DNA from: Todiramphus chloris collaris
Lineage: Eukaryota; Chordata; Aves; Coraciiformes; Alcedinidae
Assembly: GCA_025345505.1 (NCBI GenBank)
Contig: JANVCC010000076.1
Span: forward strand, 10,007,156-10,071,155
Direction: 5' to 3'
DNA: 64,000 nucleotides
Position 1 is the first letter of the stretch. Every line of letters starts with the position of its first letter. The notes beneath the pieces were generated by a model, which was not told where the DNA came from, did not search any database, and worked only from the letters and a program-made list of their open reading frames with translations. Shown here one piece after another: positions 37,111 through 48,462 of this stretch. The position numbers and the translations under genes were made by a program.

Positions 37111-37793
37111 CTTGATGAACTTTGTTTTCAGGTGTGCAGTCCCAGTCCTGCATTAGTCTTAAAAACAAATGTCCATCCCAAATCAGGGTGAAAGTGTGCA
37201 CTAAAAGTTGTTGTTCTAACATTCATTGGAGCAAACTGCAGAATGTAACGTAACCTTTCTTACAGGGTTTGTGTAGATCTGAAATACTGCGTTTGCCAAC
37301 AGAGTAAAGGGAGCTGTTTTTATTAAGAATTCAGTATGTTATACCCTATGATGCAAATTTAAAGCATCAAGCATAATATAGGAAGACCATAAATGTTCTT
37401 GTCTATAATCCTGTTAAATACTTTTGCGTGCTTCCCTCCTCTTTGGGAAGGGCATAGGGACCATAATGATGAGCCTTTCTGTGATATATTTTTATGTTCT
37501 ACTGCTGTTTCTTTTCTGTTGTGTACTCAGCTTTGTCATCTGAAGTCCATTGATTGGCCTGTATGTAAAATAAAATGAAGATTGCTAAAGATGCATTGCC
37601 CTCTTCATAAATGGAGGTGTGTTCTAGCAAAATTCCATCTCAAGTCTTCCGTTCTCTTCGTGAACACCCACTCCTTGAAGTTTCAGTTGAGAAAGCTTCT
37701 CTTATGTTCAGTGTCACATGTTATGATATTTCCTATTTCATCTCTTGAATGAAATTGTCATTATTTCATTAGAAAACGCTCTGTGGTTTCAGG

Positions 37794-37870
37794 GTTGGTT
37801 TTGTTGTTGTTGTTTCAGGGTTGGTTTTGGTGGTGGTGGAGGTGGTGTGTGTGTTTGTTTTGGTTTGCTT
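37794..37870 (+). repeat. GT/GTT/GGT-rich simple repeat
   Basis: Contains (GTT)n, a repeated 'gtttcagggttggttttg' and (GGT)n passing into (GT)n. Low-complexity intronic sequence. Confidence 0.75.
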
Positions 37871-38009
37871 TTTGGTTGCAAAACCCCATGAAAACAAGTT
37901 ACTGCTGTAGGCTGAAAATGCTCTTTCCTCTGATCTTGCCTGGGGAGTGGCAATAAAGCATACACCCAGAATTTAAGTGGGAGGAGCAATTTCACTGGGA
38001 AAAACTACA

Positions 38010-38235
38010 ATCATAGAATTATAGAATATCCTGAGTTGAAAGTGTCCCACAAAGACCATCAAATTCAAGTCCCATCTCCACACAGGGCAACCCAAAAGTT
38101 AAACTATGTATCTAACAATGTTGTACAAATGCTTCTTGAACACCCACAGCCTTTGCGCCGTGACTACTACCCTGGGGACCTTGTTCCAGTGATTGGCCAC
38201 CCTCTTAGTGAAGAACTTTTCCTAATATGTACAAA
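38010..38235 (-). mobile_element. CR1 LINE 3' end, short antisense copy
   Basis: Starts 'caatcatagaattatagaatatcctgag' and includes 'aaagaccatcaaattcaagtccc' and 'tgttccagtgattggccaccctc', the reverse complement of another CR1 subfamily (the one with 'gggtggccaatcactggaac'). It is truncated after about 220 bases. Confidence 0.88.
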
Positions 38236-38401
38236 ACAAAATGGTGTTTGAGCTAAACAATACACTTCAAATAAAATCACAAGGAGTGTTTTTGAAGAGC
38301 TTCCGTTTAGAAATGTTTGGAGATGAGAGTGATGTAATTTGTGAGTGGGTGTTAGGCTGTGGACTGGCCTTTGTCCTCCTTTGTGTAGGTCACACTCTCA
38401 G

Positions 38402-40040
38402 AGATCATAGAATGGTTTGGTTTGGAAGGGACCTTAAAGATCATCTAGTTCCAACCCCCTGCCATGGGCAGAGACACCTTCCCCTAGACCAGGTTGCTCA
38501 AAGCCCCATCCAGCCTGGCCTTGAACACTTGCAGGAAGAGGCTATCCACAGCTTCTCTGGGCAACCTGTTCCAGTGTCTCATCCTTGTACAGTAAAGACC
38601 TAATCTAAATCTACCCTCTTCAGTTCAAAATCATTACCCCTTGTCCTACACTCCCTGATGAGGAGTCCCTCCCCATCTTTTCTGTAGGCCCTCTAAGTAT
38701 TGGATGGCTGCTGTAAGGTCTCCCTGGAGCCTTTTCTTCTCGAAGCTTTAAAACTCCAACTCTCTCAGCCTGTGCTCGTAGGAGAGGTGTTCCTGCCCCT
38801 GATCATCTTTGTAACCCTCCTGTAGACTGGCTCAAGCAGGTCCATGTCTTTCTTACACTGGGGACCCAAGAGCTAAACACAGTACTCCAGGTGGGGTCTC
38901 AGCAGAGCAGAGGGGAAGAATCATCTCCCTCAACCTGCTGGCCATTCTTCTCTTAATGCAGCCCAGGATGTGACCAGTCACAGATTTCTGGGCTGTGAGA
39001 TTACATCAATGACTCATGTCTAGCTTTTCATCCACCACTACTCCCAGGTCCTTATTCTCAGGGCTGCTCTCAATCCACTCATCTCTCAGCCTGTATTTGT
39101 GCTTGGGATTGTCCCAGTCCAGGTGCAGGACTTTTCAGTTGACCTTGTTGAACTTCATGAGGTTCATACAGGTCCAATTCTCAAGCTTGTCCAGGTCCCT
39201 CTGGATAGCATCCGTTCTTTCCAGTGTGTTGACCACACCACACAGCTTGGTGTCATTGGCAGACTTGCTGAGGGTGCCTCGATCCCACTGTCCGTGTCAG
39301 CAACACAGATGTGAAATAGTGCAGGTCCCAATACTGATCCCCGAGGAATGTCAGTCATCACTGGTCTCCGTCTGGACATCAAGCCATTGACCACAACTCT
39401 TTGAGTATGACCATCCAGCCAATTCCTTATCCATTGAGTTGTCCACCTGTCAAATTCATGCATCTCCAGTTTAGAGACAAGGGTGTCATGCAGGACAGTA
39501 TCAGATGCTTTGCACAAGTCCAGGTAGATGATGTCAGTTGGTCTTCCCATCTCTGCTAGTGCTATAACCCCATCATAGAAGGTCACCAGATTTGTCAGGC
39601 ACAATTTGCCTCTAGTGAAGCCACCAATCACCTTATTTTCCATGTGCCTTAGCATCATTTCCAGGAGGATCCACTCCAAGATCTTGCTGGGCACAGAGGT
39701 GAGACTGACTGGCCTTAGTTTCCCAGATCTTCCTTTTTTCAGTTTTTAAAAATGGGGGTTGTGTTTCCCCTTTTCCAGTCAGCAGGAACTTCACCTGACT
39801 GCCACAACTTCTTAAGTGTTATGAGTAGTGGTTTAGCTATGGCATCTGACAGTTGCCTCAGGACCTGCAGATGCATCTCATCAGGTCCCATGGACTTGAG
39901 TACCTTCAGGTTCCTTAGATGGTCTCAAACCTGATGTACAGCGGTCGGTTCTTCATTCTCCCAGTCCCTGCCTTTGCCTTTTGTGACTTGGGTGGTGTGG
40001 CTGGAGCACTTCTTAGTGAATGCTGCTGAAGATGCCTACT
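38402..40040 (-). mobile_element. CR1 LINE, long antisense copy with reverse-transcriptase remnant
   Basis: Starts with the 3' end 'atcatagaatggtttggtttggaagggacc' (read here in reverse) and extends about 1.6 kb into ORF2, ending near 'gtggctggagcacttcttagtg'. It lies antisense to FAM13 in intron 4. The length and the preserved coding part make it the most complete CR1 in the window. Confidence 0.93.
39164..39694 (-). pseudogene. CR1 reverse transcriptase fragment, inactive
   Basis: On the minus strand it reads [40 protein letters not shown] and [12 protein letters not shown], then [13 protein letters not shown]. These are RT motifs: YLDL.KAFD has become YLDLCKASD, and PQGSVLGP has become PRGSVLGP. 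The catalytic FADD box is reached only after a frameshift and reads Ser-Ala-Asn-Asp (codons tct gcc aat gac), so the enzyme is dead. Old LINE remnant, not a host gene. Confidence 0.9.
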
Positions 40041-42258
40041 ATCACTGCAATTTCCTGTTGAAAAATGGAGCTTTTGCTGGAGCAAAAGTTTTTGCATATA
40101 AATGAAGCTAATTAACAAATCGATTTAGGCTCCTAAATCTGATGTTACAGGAAATAATCTGGAACAGATTTTAAAAGGTCATCAGATGCCTTGTGGGATT
40201 CTCCAGTACCTCGGAAGCTAAGCCACTTCTGTAAAATCTCAGTAGTGATATATGTCCTTGCATTTGGTCCAAACTGCTGAGACATAAGTCTGTAAATGAT
40301 GCAGAGCATGTAAATGAGTCACAAATGCCGAGATGAACAATGCTCTCAAGTTAATGTTGCTGTACCTTTATCTACCTCTTAGCCTCTGGTCTTGCAACAG
40401 AGTCTGCAGACATGAATATGTGCCTGTTTTCAGCTACACCAGATTGTGGCCCGGTGTGTTAAGACAAATCATTGTCATCAGCTGAAGTACAGGGCCAAGT
40501 TGTGGCCGTGAGGTCACATCTGTTATAGACACAGTAACATCTGTCTAGAGGGACAGAGCAAACTGCCTGAAGTTGTAACCTCTTAAGAGTACTACAGCTC
40601 TGCTCTCAAAATCTTGGGTCGTGCTTGTTGAGGGGCTCATGGGCAACTGAGGTACCAATGAAAAAGTTTTTGCAAAGGCTGGAGAAGCAAAAAACCCATG
40701 TAGTGTTCCCTGTCTTCTGAGTCTCTCTGTTTTTTGCAGGATCTCCTAGGACAACAGTATGTTGTCTTTGCATTGCTTCTCTACAAAAGGTACTGTACAA
40801 GTAGCAAAAGTAGCAGTCAGAGAAGACAAAGCACATTGCCCTCAGTGGTTTGTAAATTGAGATTATGATGCTGTCCTTCCATGCAAGCTACTTCTGCAGA
40901 GGCTCTTAAGGAAATGGTAATTGGCATCCTTCATCTCAGACAGGGAGGGGCCAAACACTTGGGAATTTGTAGTGAGATGCCCTGTTTCACAGGAAAATCG
41001 CTGGTCCTCAGTTGTGATGGGAAGCTGTCAGCAGTTGTTGCCTGGGGAAATCAGTGATCTCAGTCCAGCTCATTACAGGCAGACGACAAGATTCTGAGTC
41101 CTGGCCTTCGTTTCCACATAAAGCAAGTTTCTCAGGTGTGGTGGATGGTGACAGAGCCTTGTAGTGATGCCTGTCTCATGCCGGATGCAGTCATGTTGGA
41201 ATGTATTACTGCAGCACTCTTGGTAGGGTTTGGAGATTTGCAATCCCAGAAGCCCACTCTGCACTTAGCCTGTTACAGTTTGTTTACAGGCACCCTGAGG
41301 TAAACTCACATAACGCAAGAAATACAAGTAATTCTTTCACAGTGAATTAATCTGATCTTGGGTCACTGTAGTTCTGAGGAGGAGTTGTGACACAGGGGTT
41401 TGATGTATTTTAACCCATTTGAGACTAGTTTCCTTGAGTGTCCCCATGGAAGGGGACACACTCTTCACTCAAAAAGTGGTCTGGAAGAACCCAAAGAACA
41501 AGTGAGCATGGGGCTGCATGGATGTGTGTGGTGTGGAGCTGTGGTGGGCAGGCCAGGGACCAGGAATGATGATAGGACATTGTGCAGGAGTGTTCAATAC
41601 TGCTGGGCATCGTGTTTTGAAATGAAGGGCTAAAACTTTGATCCTATTCCCAAGTAATATTTTAACTTTGAGAACTACTGCTTTTTCTGCTTTGAAGTGG
41701 CTTTGCCACTAATTTCAACCTTTAATATCCTGTAAAGCATGTGGTACTGCTGCACCTTTGTTCTCAGCCCTGCTTGACTGAGTCACTGTTAATGCTGGTG
41801 CTTGTTTAGACAAAGGACATTTTTTCCAAACACTCAATGTGAAGCTGCTGTTATGTGTGCATAGATCACTCTGAGCATCTTTTCTGGGAAGGGCAGGGTG
41901 TCCAAGGAATCTAAGGAGGGCACACTGAAAAATTTGCTTCTGTCAGTGCCTAGGCTATGTATCTGTTTATGACGTTGCAAGTGAGAAGTCAGTGGGAGTT
42001 TTCCAGCTCAAATCTCTAATATAAACCTGAACCTATCAACATTTTGTCTTCTAGAAATGACCACAGAAATTACAGGCTTATGCCTTCTAGAAAATGTGTT
42101 TCTGGTAGTGAAGATGATGTTCTGCTGCTGTTTCTGGTGCTGCTGCTGAAGTAGTTTGTACATACATGGCTATAAGGACATCAGGTCCCACCACTGAGGA
42201 TTTTGTATCTGGAGTAAGATGTGCGTTTAACTCTAAAAGCTAAATAAACATCTGTCTT

Positions 42259-42657
42259 AATGAGGAAAGGCTGGGAGACGTGTGTCTGTTTATTCTGGAG
42301 AAGAGAAGACTGAGAGGGGATCTTATGAATGTTTACAAATACCTGAAGGGTGGATGTCAAGTAGAAGGGGCCAGTCTCTTTTCAGTGGTGCCCTGTGAGA
42401 GGATATGGGGCAATGGGCACAAACTGGAACACAGGTAGTAACACCTCAACCAGAGGAAAAACTTCTTTCCTCTGAGGGTGACAGATCCCAGAGAGGGATC
42501 TGCCCAGGGAAGTTGTGGAGTCTCCTCTGGAGACTTTCAAAATCCTCCTGGATCTGTTCCTGTGTGGCCTGCCCTGGGTGATCAGGCTCTGGCAGAAGGC
42601 TTGGACTACATCTCCAGAGGTCCCTTCCAACCCCTGTCATTCTATGATTCTATGAAT
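42259..42657 (+). mobile_element. CR1 LINE 3' end, sense copy
   Basis: From 'tgaggaaaggctgggagacgtg' through 'ggatcttatgaatgtttacaaatacctg', 'gtggagtctcctctggagactttcaaaatcc' and 'ggtcccttccaacccctgtcattctatgattctatg'. 5'-truncated and intact to the terminal words. It is the inverted partner of the copy at 36717-37110. Confidence 0.94.
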
Positions 42658-43583
42658 AAACATGCAAATTAGACATAAAGGAACTGTGGCTATGAACACA
42701 GTTTTACTGTAATGTTTTAACAAGGTCTTCACAAAGGGACCTGAAACATTTCCAAGGTGTAGGGTGTGGATCATGAAAGTGGTAGTGTGAGAGAATACTG
42801 TCTCATAGCACTAGGTTTTTTTAGGGAGCTGAAGTGAAATGTGTAAGTATCACAACTTCTCGGACTTAGAAAAGCTAAAGTAAGATAATCTTTTTTTTAC
42901 ATGTGCTTTCAGAAAAGTCTAGTCAGACTGGTGGCTTATGCTGTGTGGCAACAGATGGGTTTTAAATGAGATAAACATGCAAGGTGGTTCGTGCTCATAA
43001 TCTAAACTTCTTTACATATGCTGAGCTGAAGATTGCAAGGAAAAGGTCACCATGGATAGCTCAAAGAGTATAATAATCCTTGCCATGATGGAAGGTAGAA
43101 ATAAAATACAAACTTCATAAAATATGTGTGTTTAAGTGGCAGAGAGCTGGCAATGGATAATGGACTCATCCTTCTTGTGTACCTCTGAGATTATGATAAA
43201 CTACCTTTTGGAGGAATCTGCCTCTTCCCATTAGCAGTTCAGAGCATTTAACTGCCTTGTGCCGTCTGTGTTGCAGTCATGAATCCAACTTTTAGCAAAA
43301 TTGGTGGTATCTCATTTGGTGATTGTCTCAATTATGTGTCTGCCTAGATTCTGTGGAGTAGATGGTTTGACCAACAGATGTGGTATTTAATATTGGTGAG
43401 AAAAACCACCAACAAACCTTGATAGTTGTTACCACCATGGACACAATCCTCATTTCCAAGACAAAAGTTTCCTGTGCCTGCTAGCCAGCCTGCATCCACA
43501 ACTAAAACATTACAGAGACTGTTCAGGAACTTTTGCATGTTGAGTACCTGTAACACTCTGCTTTGTGTTCTGTCCAATTTTAG

Positions 43584-43743
43584 CGTACCCTCTGGATTTG
43601 AAGGTATAAAAGAACAGGAGATCTGCAACAAGATAATGATAAAAATGCTGGAAAATTATAATACCTTGTTTGAATCGGAAGGTTTGAAGAAGGATGAAGA
43701 AAAGCCTGTATGTGAAGAGCTAGCAAGAATTATTTTGGTAAAT
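43584..43743 (+). CDS. FAM13A: FAM13 exon 5: end of RhoGAP domain
   Basis: Completes His203 and encodes residues 204-256: VPSGFEGIKEQEICNKIMIK, MLENYNTLFESEGLKK and CEELARIILVN. The block FHVPxGxEGxKEQxxCNKIMxKxLENYNTLFE is a FAM13A signature. It ends the GAP domain and enters the linker. Acceptor 'attttag', donor 'aat|gtgagt' (phase 0). The next human exon begins near EVYYKNS; no equivalent is found downstream in the window. Confidence 0.95.
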
Positions 43744-45081
43744 GTGAGTATCTCTAATATTTAATTTTTAATAGCAAATTAATAATGCAGTCTCATTGCA
43801 GGTTTCAATTCAGAAATCTTCCAGGTAAGTGGGAGGCAGGCACTGTTGTAATGTTCGGTGTTATTGATTGGTATGCTGTTTACAAATCAATTCTGCTAAT
43901 AGGCTAATTTTTATTACTAGTCTGGAAGTTTGATTCTGTAAAACATTTTTATTCTTTGTTAGCTATTCACTGTTATTTATATAGGAAATATATTCACTAA
44001 AATATGTATGGTTTTGAATGAAGAGGCAGAATAATTCTAGGAAGTATTCAAGCTTTCTGATATGGTAATCATTTATGGTGAACATCAGTGATTATGAACT
44101 TTCATACTTTAGGACAGTATGAGGTCTCTAGCCTTTGCCACTGTGAAGCCTGCTTGTCTCAAAAACACACCTGAATTTAAAAATCATGTGTTCTGACTTG
44201 GAACAGCCATTTCTGAATGGCCTTGAAAGAGAATCATTAAATAATAGTTACTATATGAAAAAAAGTACATAGGAGCTGGTGAAGGAAAGTGATATAATTG
44301 AAGTATTAGATATTTGGTGGGAAGAGTGTATCTGTGTAAGAACAAAGGATTCTAAAGTTCAGAAAAAAGTTGAGAAAAATAAGCAGGACAGCCAAAAGTA
44401 CCTTGTTCTGGCTTGTGCCATCTCTGCTACAGGAAGCAACCTGAAGTCCATGCAGGAAATGGTTGTGGGGATGGTTTACAGTGTCCTTATTTCCTTTTTG
44501 TGTTTTAGCTGTGCAGATAATTACTTCCTTACAAGGTGTGAGCTCTTGAGTTTGAGAGATTTAAACTACATGCCTTCCCTTGGTTGGGTTCTGCTAGCAC
44601 CCACTGTAGGCTTCACTGGCTAGAATGGAATCTGTCAGAAAATAAGTTTAAAAAAAAATATAGTGTCTTTGACCTTGACAGAGCAAGAAGTTTGGTGTGA
44701 GTCCAAGTCCTTCCAGTCAAATGAAACATTGCCAATCAGCTGAAAACATCTCTGCCTCTGTGGTTTATCACATGAGAGTCTGTTTAATCTGAACTGCAGA
44801 GCAATCTGTACAAGTCAGACCCAGCTGCCCTGAGAAAGGCTGGTTCTTCTCTTATGTGGTGAACCAGTGAGGAAGGCTTTAGATGTTTAGTCCTGTAGCT
44901 GTTACTGACATTCACCTAAAATGCTTCTGTGGAAGGAGGTAGAATGACTGATGACTTGTAGTGTCCTCCCTAATATACGTTACTGAAGTCACAGTAACTT
45001 CTGGGTAATAGAAATGATCCTCCTGGCAGATGAGAGTGATGTTTAAGAGCTGATGGTCACTTCAGTAACAAAAAAAGAAGA

Positions 45082-45113
45082 ATGAAATTGTAAAAAGATG
45101 AAATTGTAAAAAG
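45082..45113. repeat. 16-bp tandem duplication
   Basis: Two perfect copies of atgaaattgtaaaaag in a row, followed by a partial third (atg). Small slippage-type duplication. Confidence 0.9.
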
Positions 45114-47773
45114 ATGTGGTACTTTAAAGAGCCCAGAAGAAAAGCTTCAGGTATGTCTCCATCTCCTTCAAGCCTCAGCCAGTTGCAAAACCCAAGCTAG
45201 TCTTTCACTTCTAAGAACCTATTAGTAATTGGGAATACACAAAGGTGGAGATCTGGGAGGTTTCCCAGAGCAGTTCAGAGCTATCAAAAGTACGTGATGA
45301 CAAACAGAATTACTCCAACAAAATAGCCTGAAAAATACAGTTACTCAAGTGAGATGAAAAATGTCACCCATCTCTTTGCCAGGAGACAGACGACTGCCTG
45401 AGAGGAATAAGCCATGCCTAAACACAAGGGCTTGCATTATGTTTGTGTCTGGATCTTGTTGGTAGCTTCCAAATTCTGCTGTCAGTCAGCTGCAAAAATT
45501 TAACTTTGTTCTTTGTCCATCTATTTTAGGTGGGAAGTTTTCTGGCTGAAACCAAGACAATTACTCAAAACACAAGAAATAGAAGCATCTAACTTTACAT
45601 AGCAAAGCTATGTAAGAAGTGCTTGTTGAAATTTGTCAGGTGGCTCTTTGAAAGAATTATTTATACTGTTCCCACAGGCTACTTTTCTTGTGTGCTAGCA
45701 GATATCCCCTATCCTAGCCAATTTGTATAATAAAATTGAGACAGTGCACTCGAAGAGAAAACCAAGCAGTAATAAATGAGGTTCAGTGAAGTGATTGCCA
45801 GTTTGCTAATGCGTGAACTGTTACACACAGCAGGACCTAGCTGTTGTGTGTCATAAAAGAACAAATGCCTCAGAGAATTACTTGGCATGACCTAGGTCAC
45901 AGCATCCAGAAAATAGCAAACCATTTGTAAGCAAAGCTCCTTGAAAAGCCATTGATTAATTCATATCTACAGGTAGCCAGAGAGAGATTTGGCAAGAAAT
46001 CCTGTTGGGAGGAGTGAAAGATGTATGATGCTCAGGACAGCACTTTCCCTGTTGATTTTAGGGTGTTGCATTCAAGCATAACCATGGTGGAATGGGAGAG
46101 CAGGCAGCAAGGAATGGGAAGAAAATGAGGACATGCCCTTTACCAAACTCAGCTGCCTTTATCTAAATTGCTTTTTTAGCTTTTATATTGTGAGAAGCAC
46201 GGGGGTAAGGAGAGGAGACTTAGATAACCTTGCTCTCTTCCTCCTAGGGTATTTCTGTCATCCCCTCCTCCAAATCACACACTGTATTGCCAGTGTTTCA
46301 CCCTGAGTTGCTACACTGCTACCTTTCCCATGATTGCCTTCACTCTCTCTCCTTTCTCATTGTTTTGTGCTCATATTTTTCTCCCAAATTCCCAGCCCTG
46401 TCTCACTATTCTTCCTGCACTCGAATTCAATAACCCTTCATTCCCCACTCCAAAGGGCTGGCAGTCTGTAGTGAAATGGGAAAGCAACAGCACTCTTGTC
46501 ACCACGCCTTCTGTTACCTCAGTCACTGCATGCATGCTGTAGCCAGTCCACAGCCTGTATTTCTTTGCCATCCTTTATTTATGTTCTTGAACATGAGATA
46601 ATTTTCCTCTGGATTAGTACAGTGCTTATGTGTTCTCCTGGATGTGGAGTTTGGGGCTAGGGCTCACTGAGACACTTTTCCTAGACAGGTTTTAATGCCT
46701 CCTTTTGGCTGGAATGCTGCTATTAGTCTTACCCAAAGGTAAGGTTCCCAAAATGGGGGTGGAGGTACTTTTAGGAGGAAATGAGTTTTTACATTATGTT
46801 AAGAGATTAACCTTATGGTCAAAGCCATCGGTGCTGATCCAGGTGTTTCTTGATTAAGAGTTTGGAAGGAGCACAAAAAGCCTGGAACTTCTCATACAGG
46901 GAGAAGAATGCCACAGATTTGCAGAAGGACCAACTCGATTCAAAATCTGAAACCCAGTGACAATGGTTTAAAAAAGGAAAGATGTCGAAAAGTACAACTT
47001 TTTAATGCACTTCTCTGAGAGCACTAGTATGCCTTTCTAGCTTACTGCATTACAAAATTAGCCCTCCTTTTTCTTATCTCTTTTTCATGGCTTCAGGCTC
47101 TTACTTTGATGCTGAAATCTCAACTGGAAAAACAGGAACCTGTCTTTAGTTAGTGTCTAAAGGTACTGCGAGAACATTATTTCTCCCTGCAATCTTGGGT
47201 CATTCTTGAGAAGGCTTAGGAGTCTGTTGCTTCACATCACCCACTCATAATCAGCTGTTTTGAAGTTGACATCAACCCTAAATCATTAGTTTTGAGCAAA
47301 TACCCAGAAACAGGGGAGCAGTGGCTTGTGCCATCCCATCCCAATACGGGAACGCACCTACTGTCAGGTGCTCAGTCATGTTTACCCTCTTCCTGAACCT
47401 GCATGACTCCTGACACTTCATGGTCTGCCTATCTTAAGATTTTCCCAAACTTTGATCAGGAAATCTGTAGATTTTTAAAAGCATGAAGTGCTACTCTTTT
47501 GAAATTAAAACAAGAATATGTGGATCGTTTATCTAAAGTAATAGAAGCATAAAGAGTCTCTTTGAGCAGTGTATTGGAAAGGAAAAACAGTTCAAATAGA
47601 GCAAGTTGCATCTTGTCTACCACGTTGGTCATAGTCAAGGAAAATCCACAACATTACAGGCTTCCAGAAAGAGAAGTATTTCAATCAGGTACAGTTATGG
47701 CATCTTAAAGAAAATCTGTTTAAGGGAGCTGAAAGTTAATAAATTTTAGAGATGGAAAAAAGAAATGTGGTTC

Positions 47774-47877
47774 TGTAGGGCTGTTGGTATTTGTAGGGCT
47801 GTTGGTATTTGTAGGGCTGTNNNNNNNNNNGTTGGTATTTGTAGGGCTGTTGGTATTTGTAGGGCTGTTGGTATTTG
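47774..47877. repeat. 18-bp minisatellite interrupted by a 10-N gap
   Basis: Unit gttggtatttgtagggct (18 bp), with copies at 47783, 47801 and 47819 (cut by the gap) and at 47831, 47849 and 47867 (partial). The copies are essentially identical. The ten N at 47821-47830 mark an assembly gap in the array, so the true copy number is unknown and probably larger. The Pro-Thr-Asn repeat frame it creates on the minus strand is an artefact. Confidence 0.95.
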
Positions 47878-48382
47878 AGCTGCCATTCTTTCTGTGTGTG
47901 TGCACTGAGGAGGCACAGCAACACCTTCACCCCAGTTATATTTCTTTCAAAGATTGCTCAGTCACTGGGAAAGACAAGTTGTGCCAGGTAAAGGGATTTC
48001 TTAGCTTGCTTTCTCATTGGGTATCATAATTCACGAAGTAAGGAAGCTGGAAATCACTGCAAGCTGCATTCCAGTCCCTGCTGTGTTCCCAGGACTGTGA
48101 AGCCTCCTGTTGCTCATTGCTCAGGCATATGGTAGGATTATAGTTAGAAATGGTAGGGAGTTTTAATTCAGAAACCTCACATTAAAAAGAAGTGCAATTT
48201 TCACAAAATAGAAGGTTTATCTTCGGATAGTTTTGTTTCAATGAGAAAATGAACTGCTGGGTTCCTGATGCCTTGCCTGAAAGGACTTCATTTGTTTCTC
48301 ACTCTGTCTAATAGAATGAGATCCATATGATGTTCCAGACAGGTGACCAGCAGGTGGAAGTATAACGTGTTCTTTCTTCAGA

Positions 48383-48462
48383 AATATATATATACACATA
48401 TATATATATGGGGAAATTCCTTCCCATAAAATAAGGGGTTTGATTTTTTTTTTTTTTTTTTT
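48383..48462. repeat. (AT)n microsatellite and T19 run
   Basis: An AT-rich dinucleotide tract (48383-48409, interrupted by 'cac') followed by 19 T at 48444-48462. Low-complexity intronic sequence. Confidence 0.88.

Larger units (their letters stand above)
32927..43583 (+). other. FAM13A: FAM13 intron 4 (CR1-rich)
   Basis: A 10.7-kb intron carrying at least four CR1 copies between 36.7 and 42.7 kb and an unidentified open frame at 33800-34135. The remainder is ordinary non-coding sequence. Confidence 0.85.

Noticed and set aside
44279..44623. 114-codon plus-strand frame shortly after FAM13 exon 5
   Set aside because: Does not continue the FAM13 reading, has no acceptor in phase and shows no homology to the expected next exon.
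47720..48029. Pro-Thr-Asn or Val-Phe-Val-Gly-Leu repeat proteins on either strand
   Set aside because: Created by the 18-bp minisatellite and read across an N gap.
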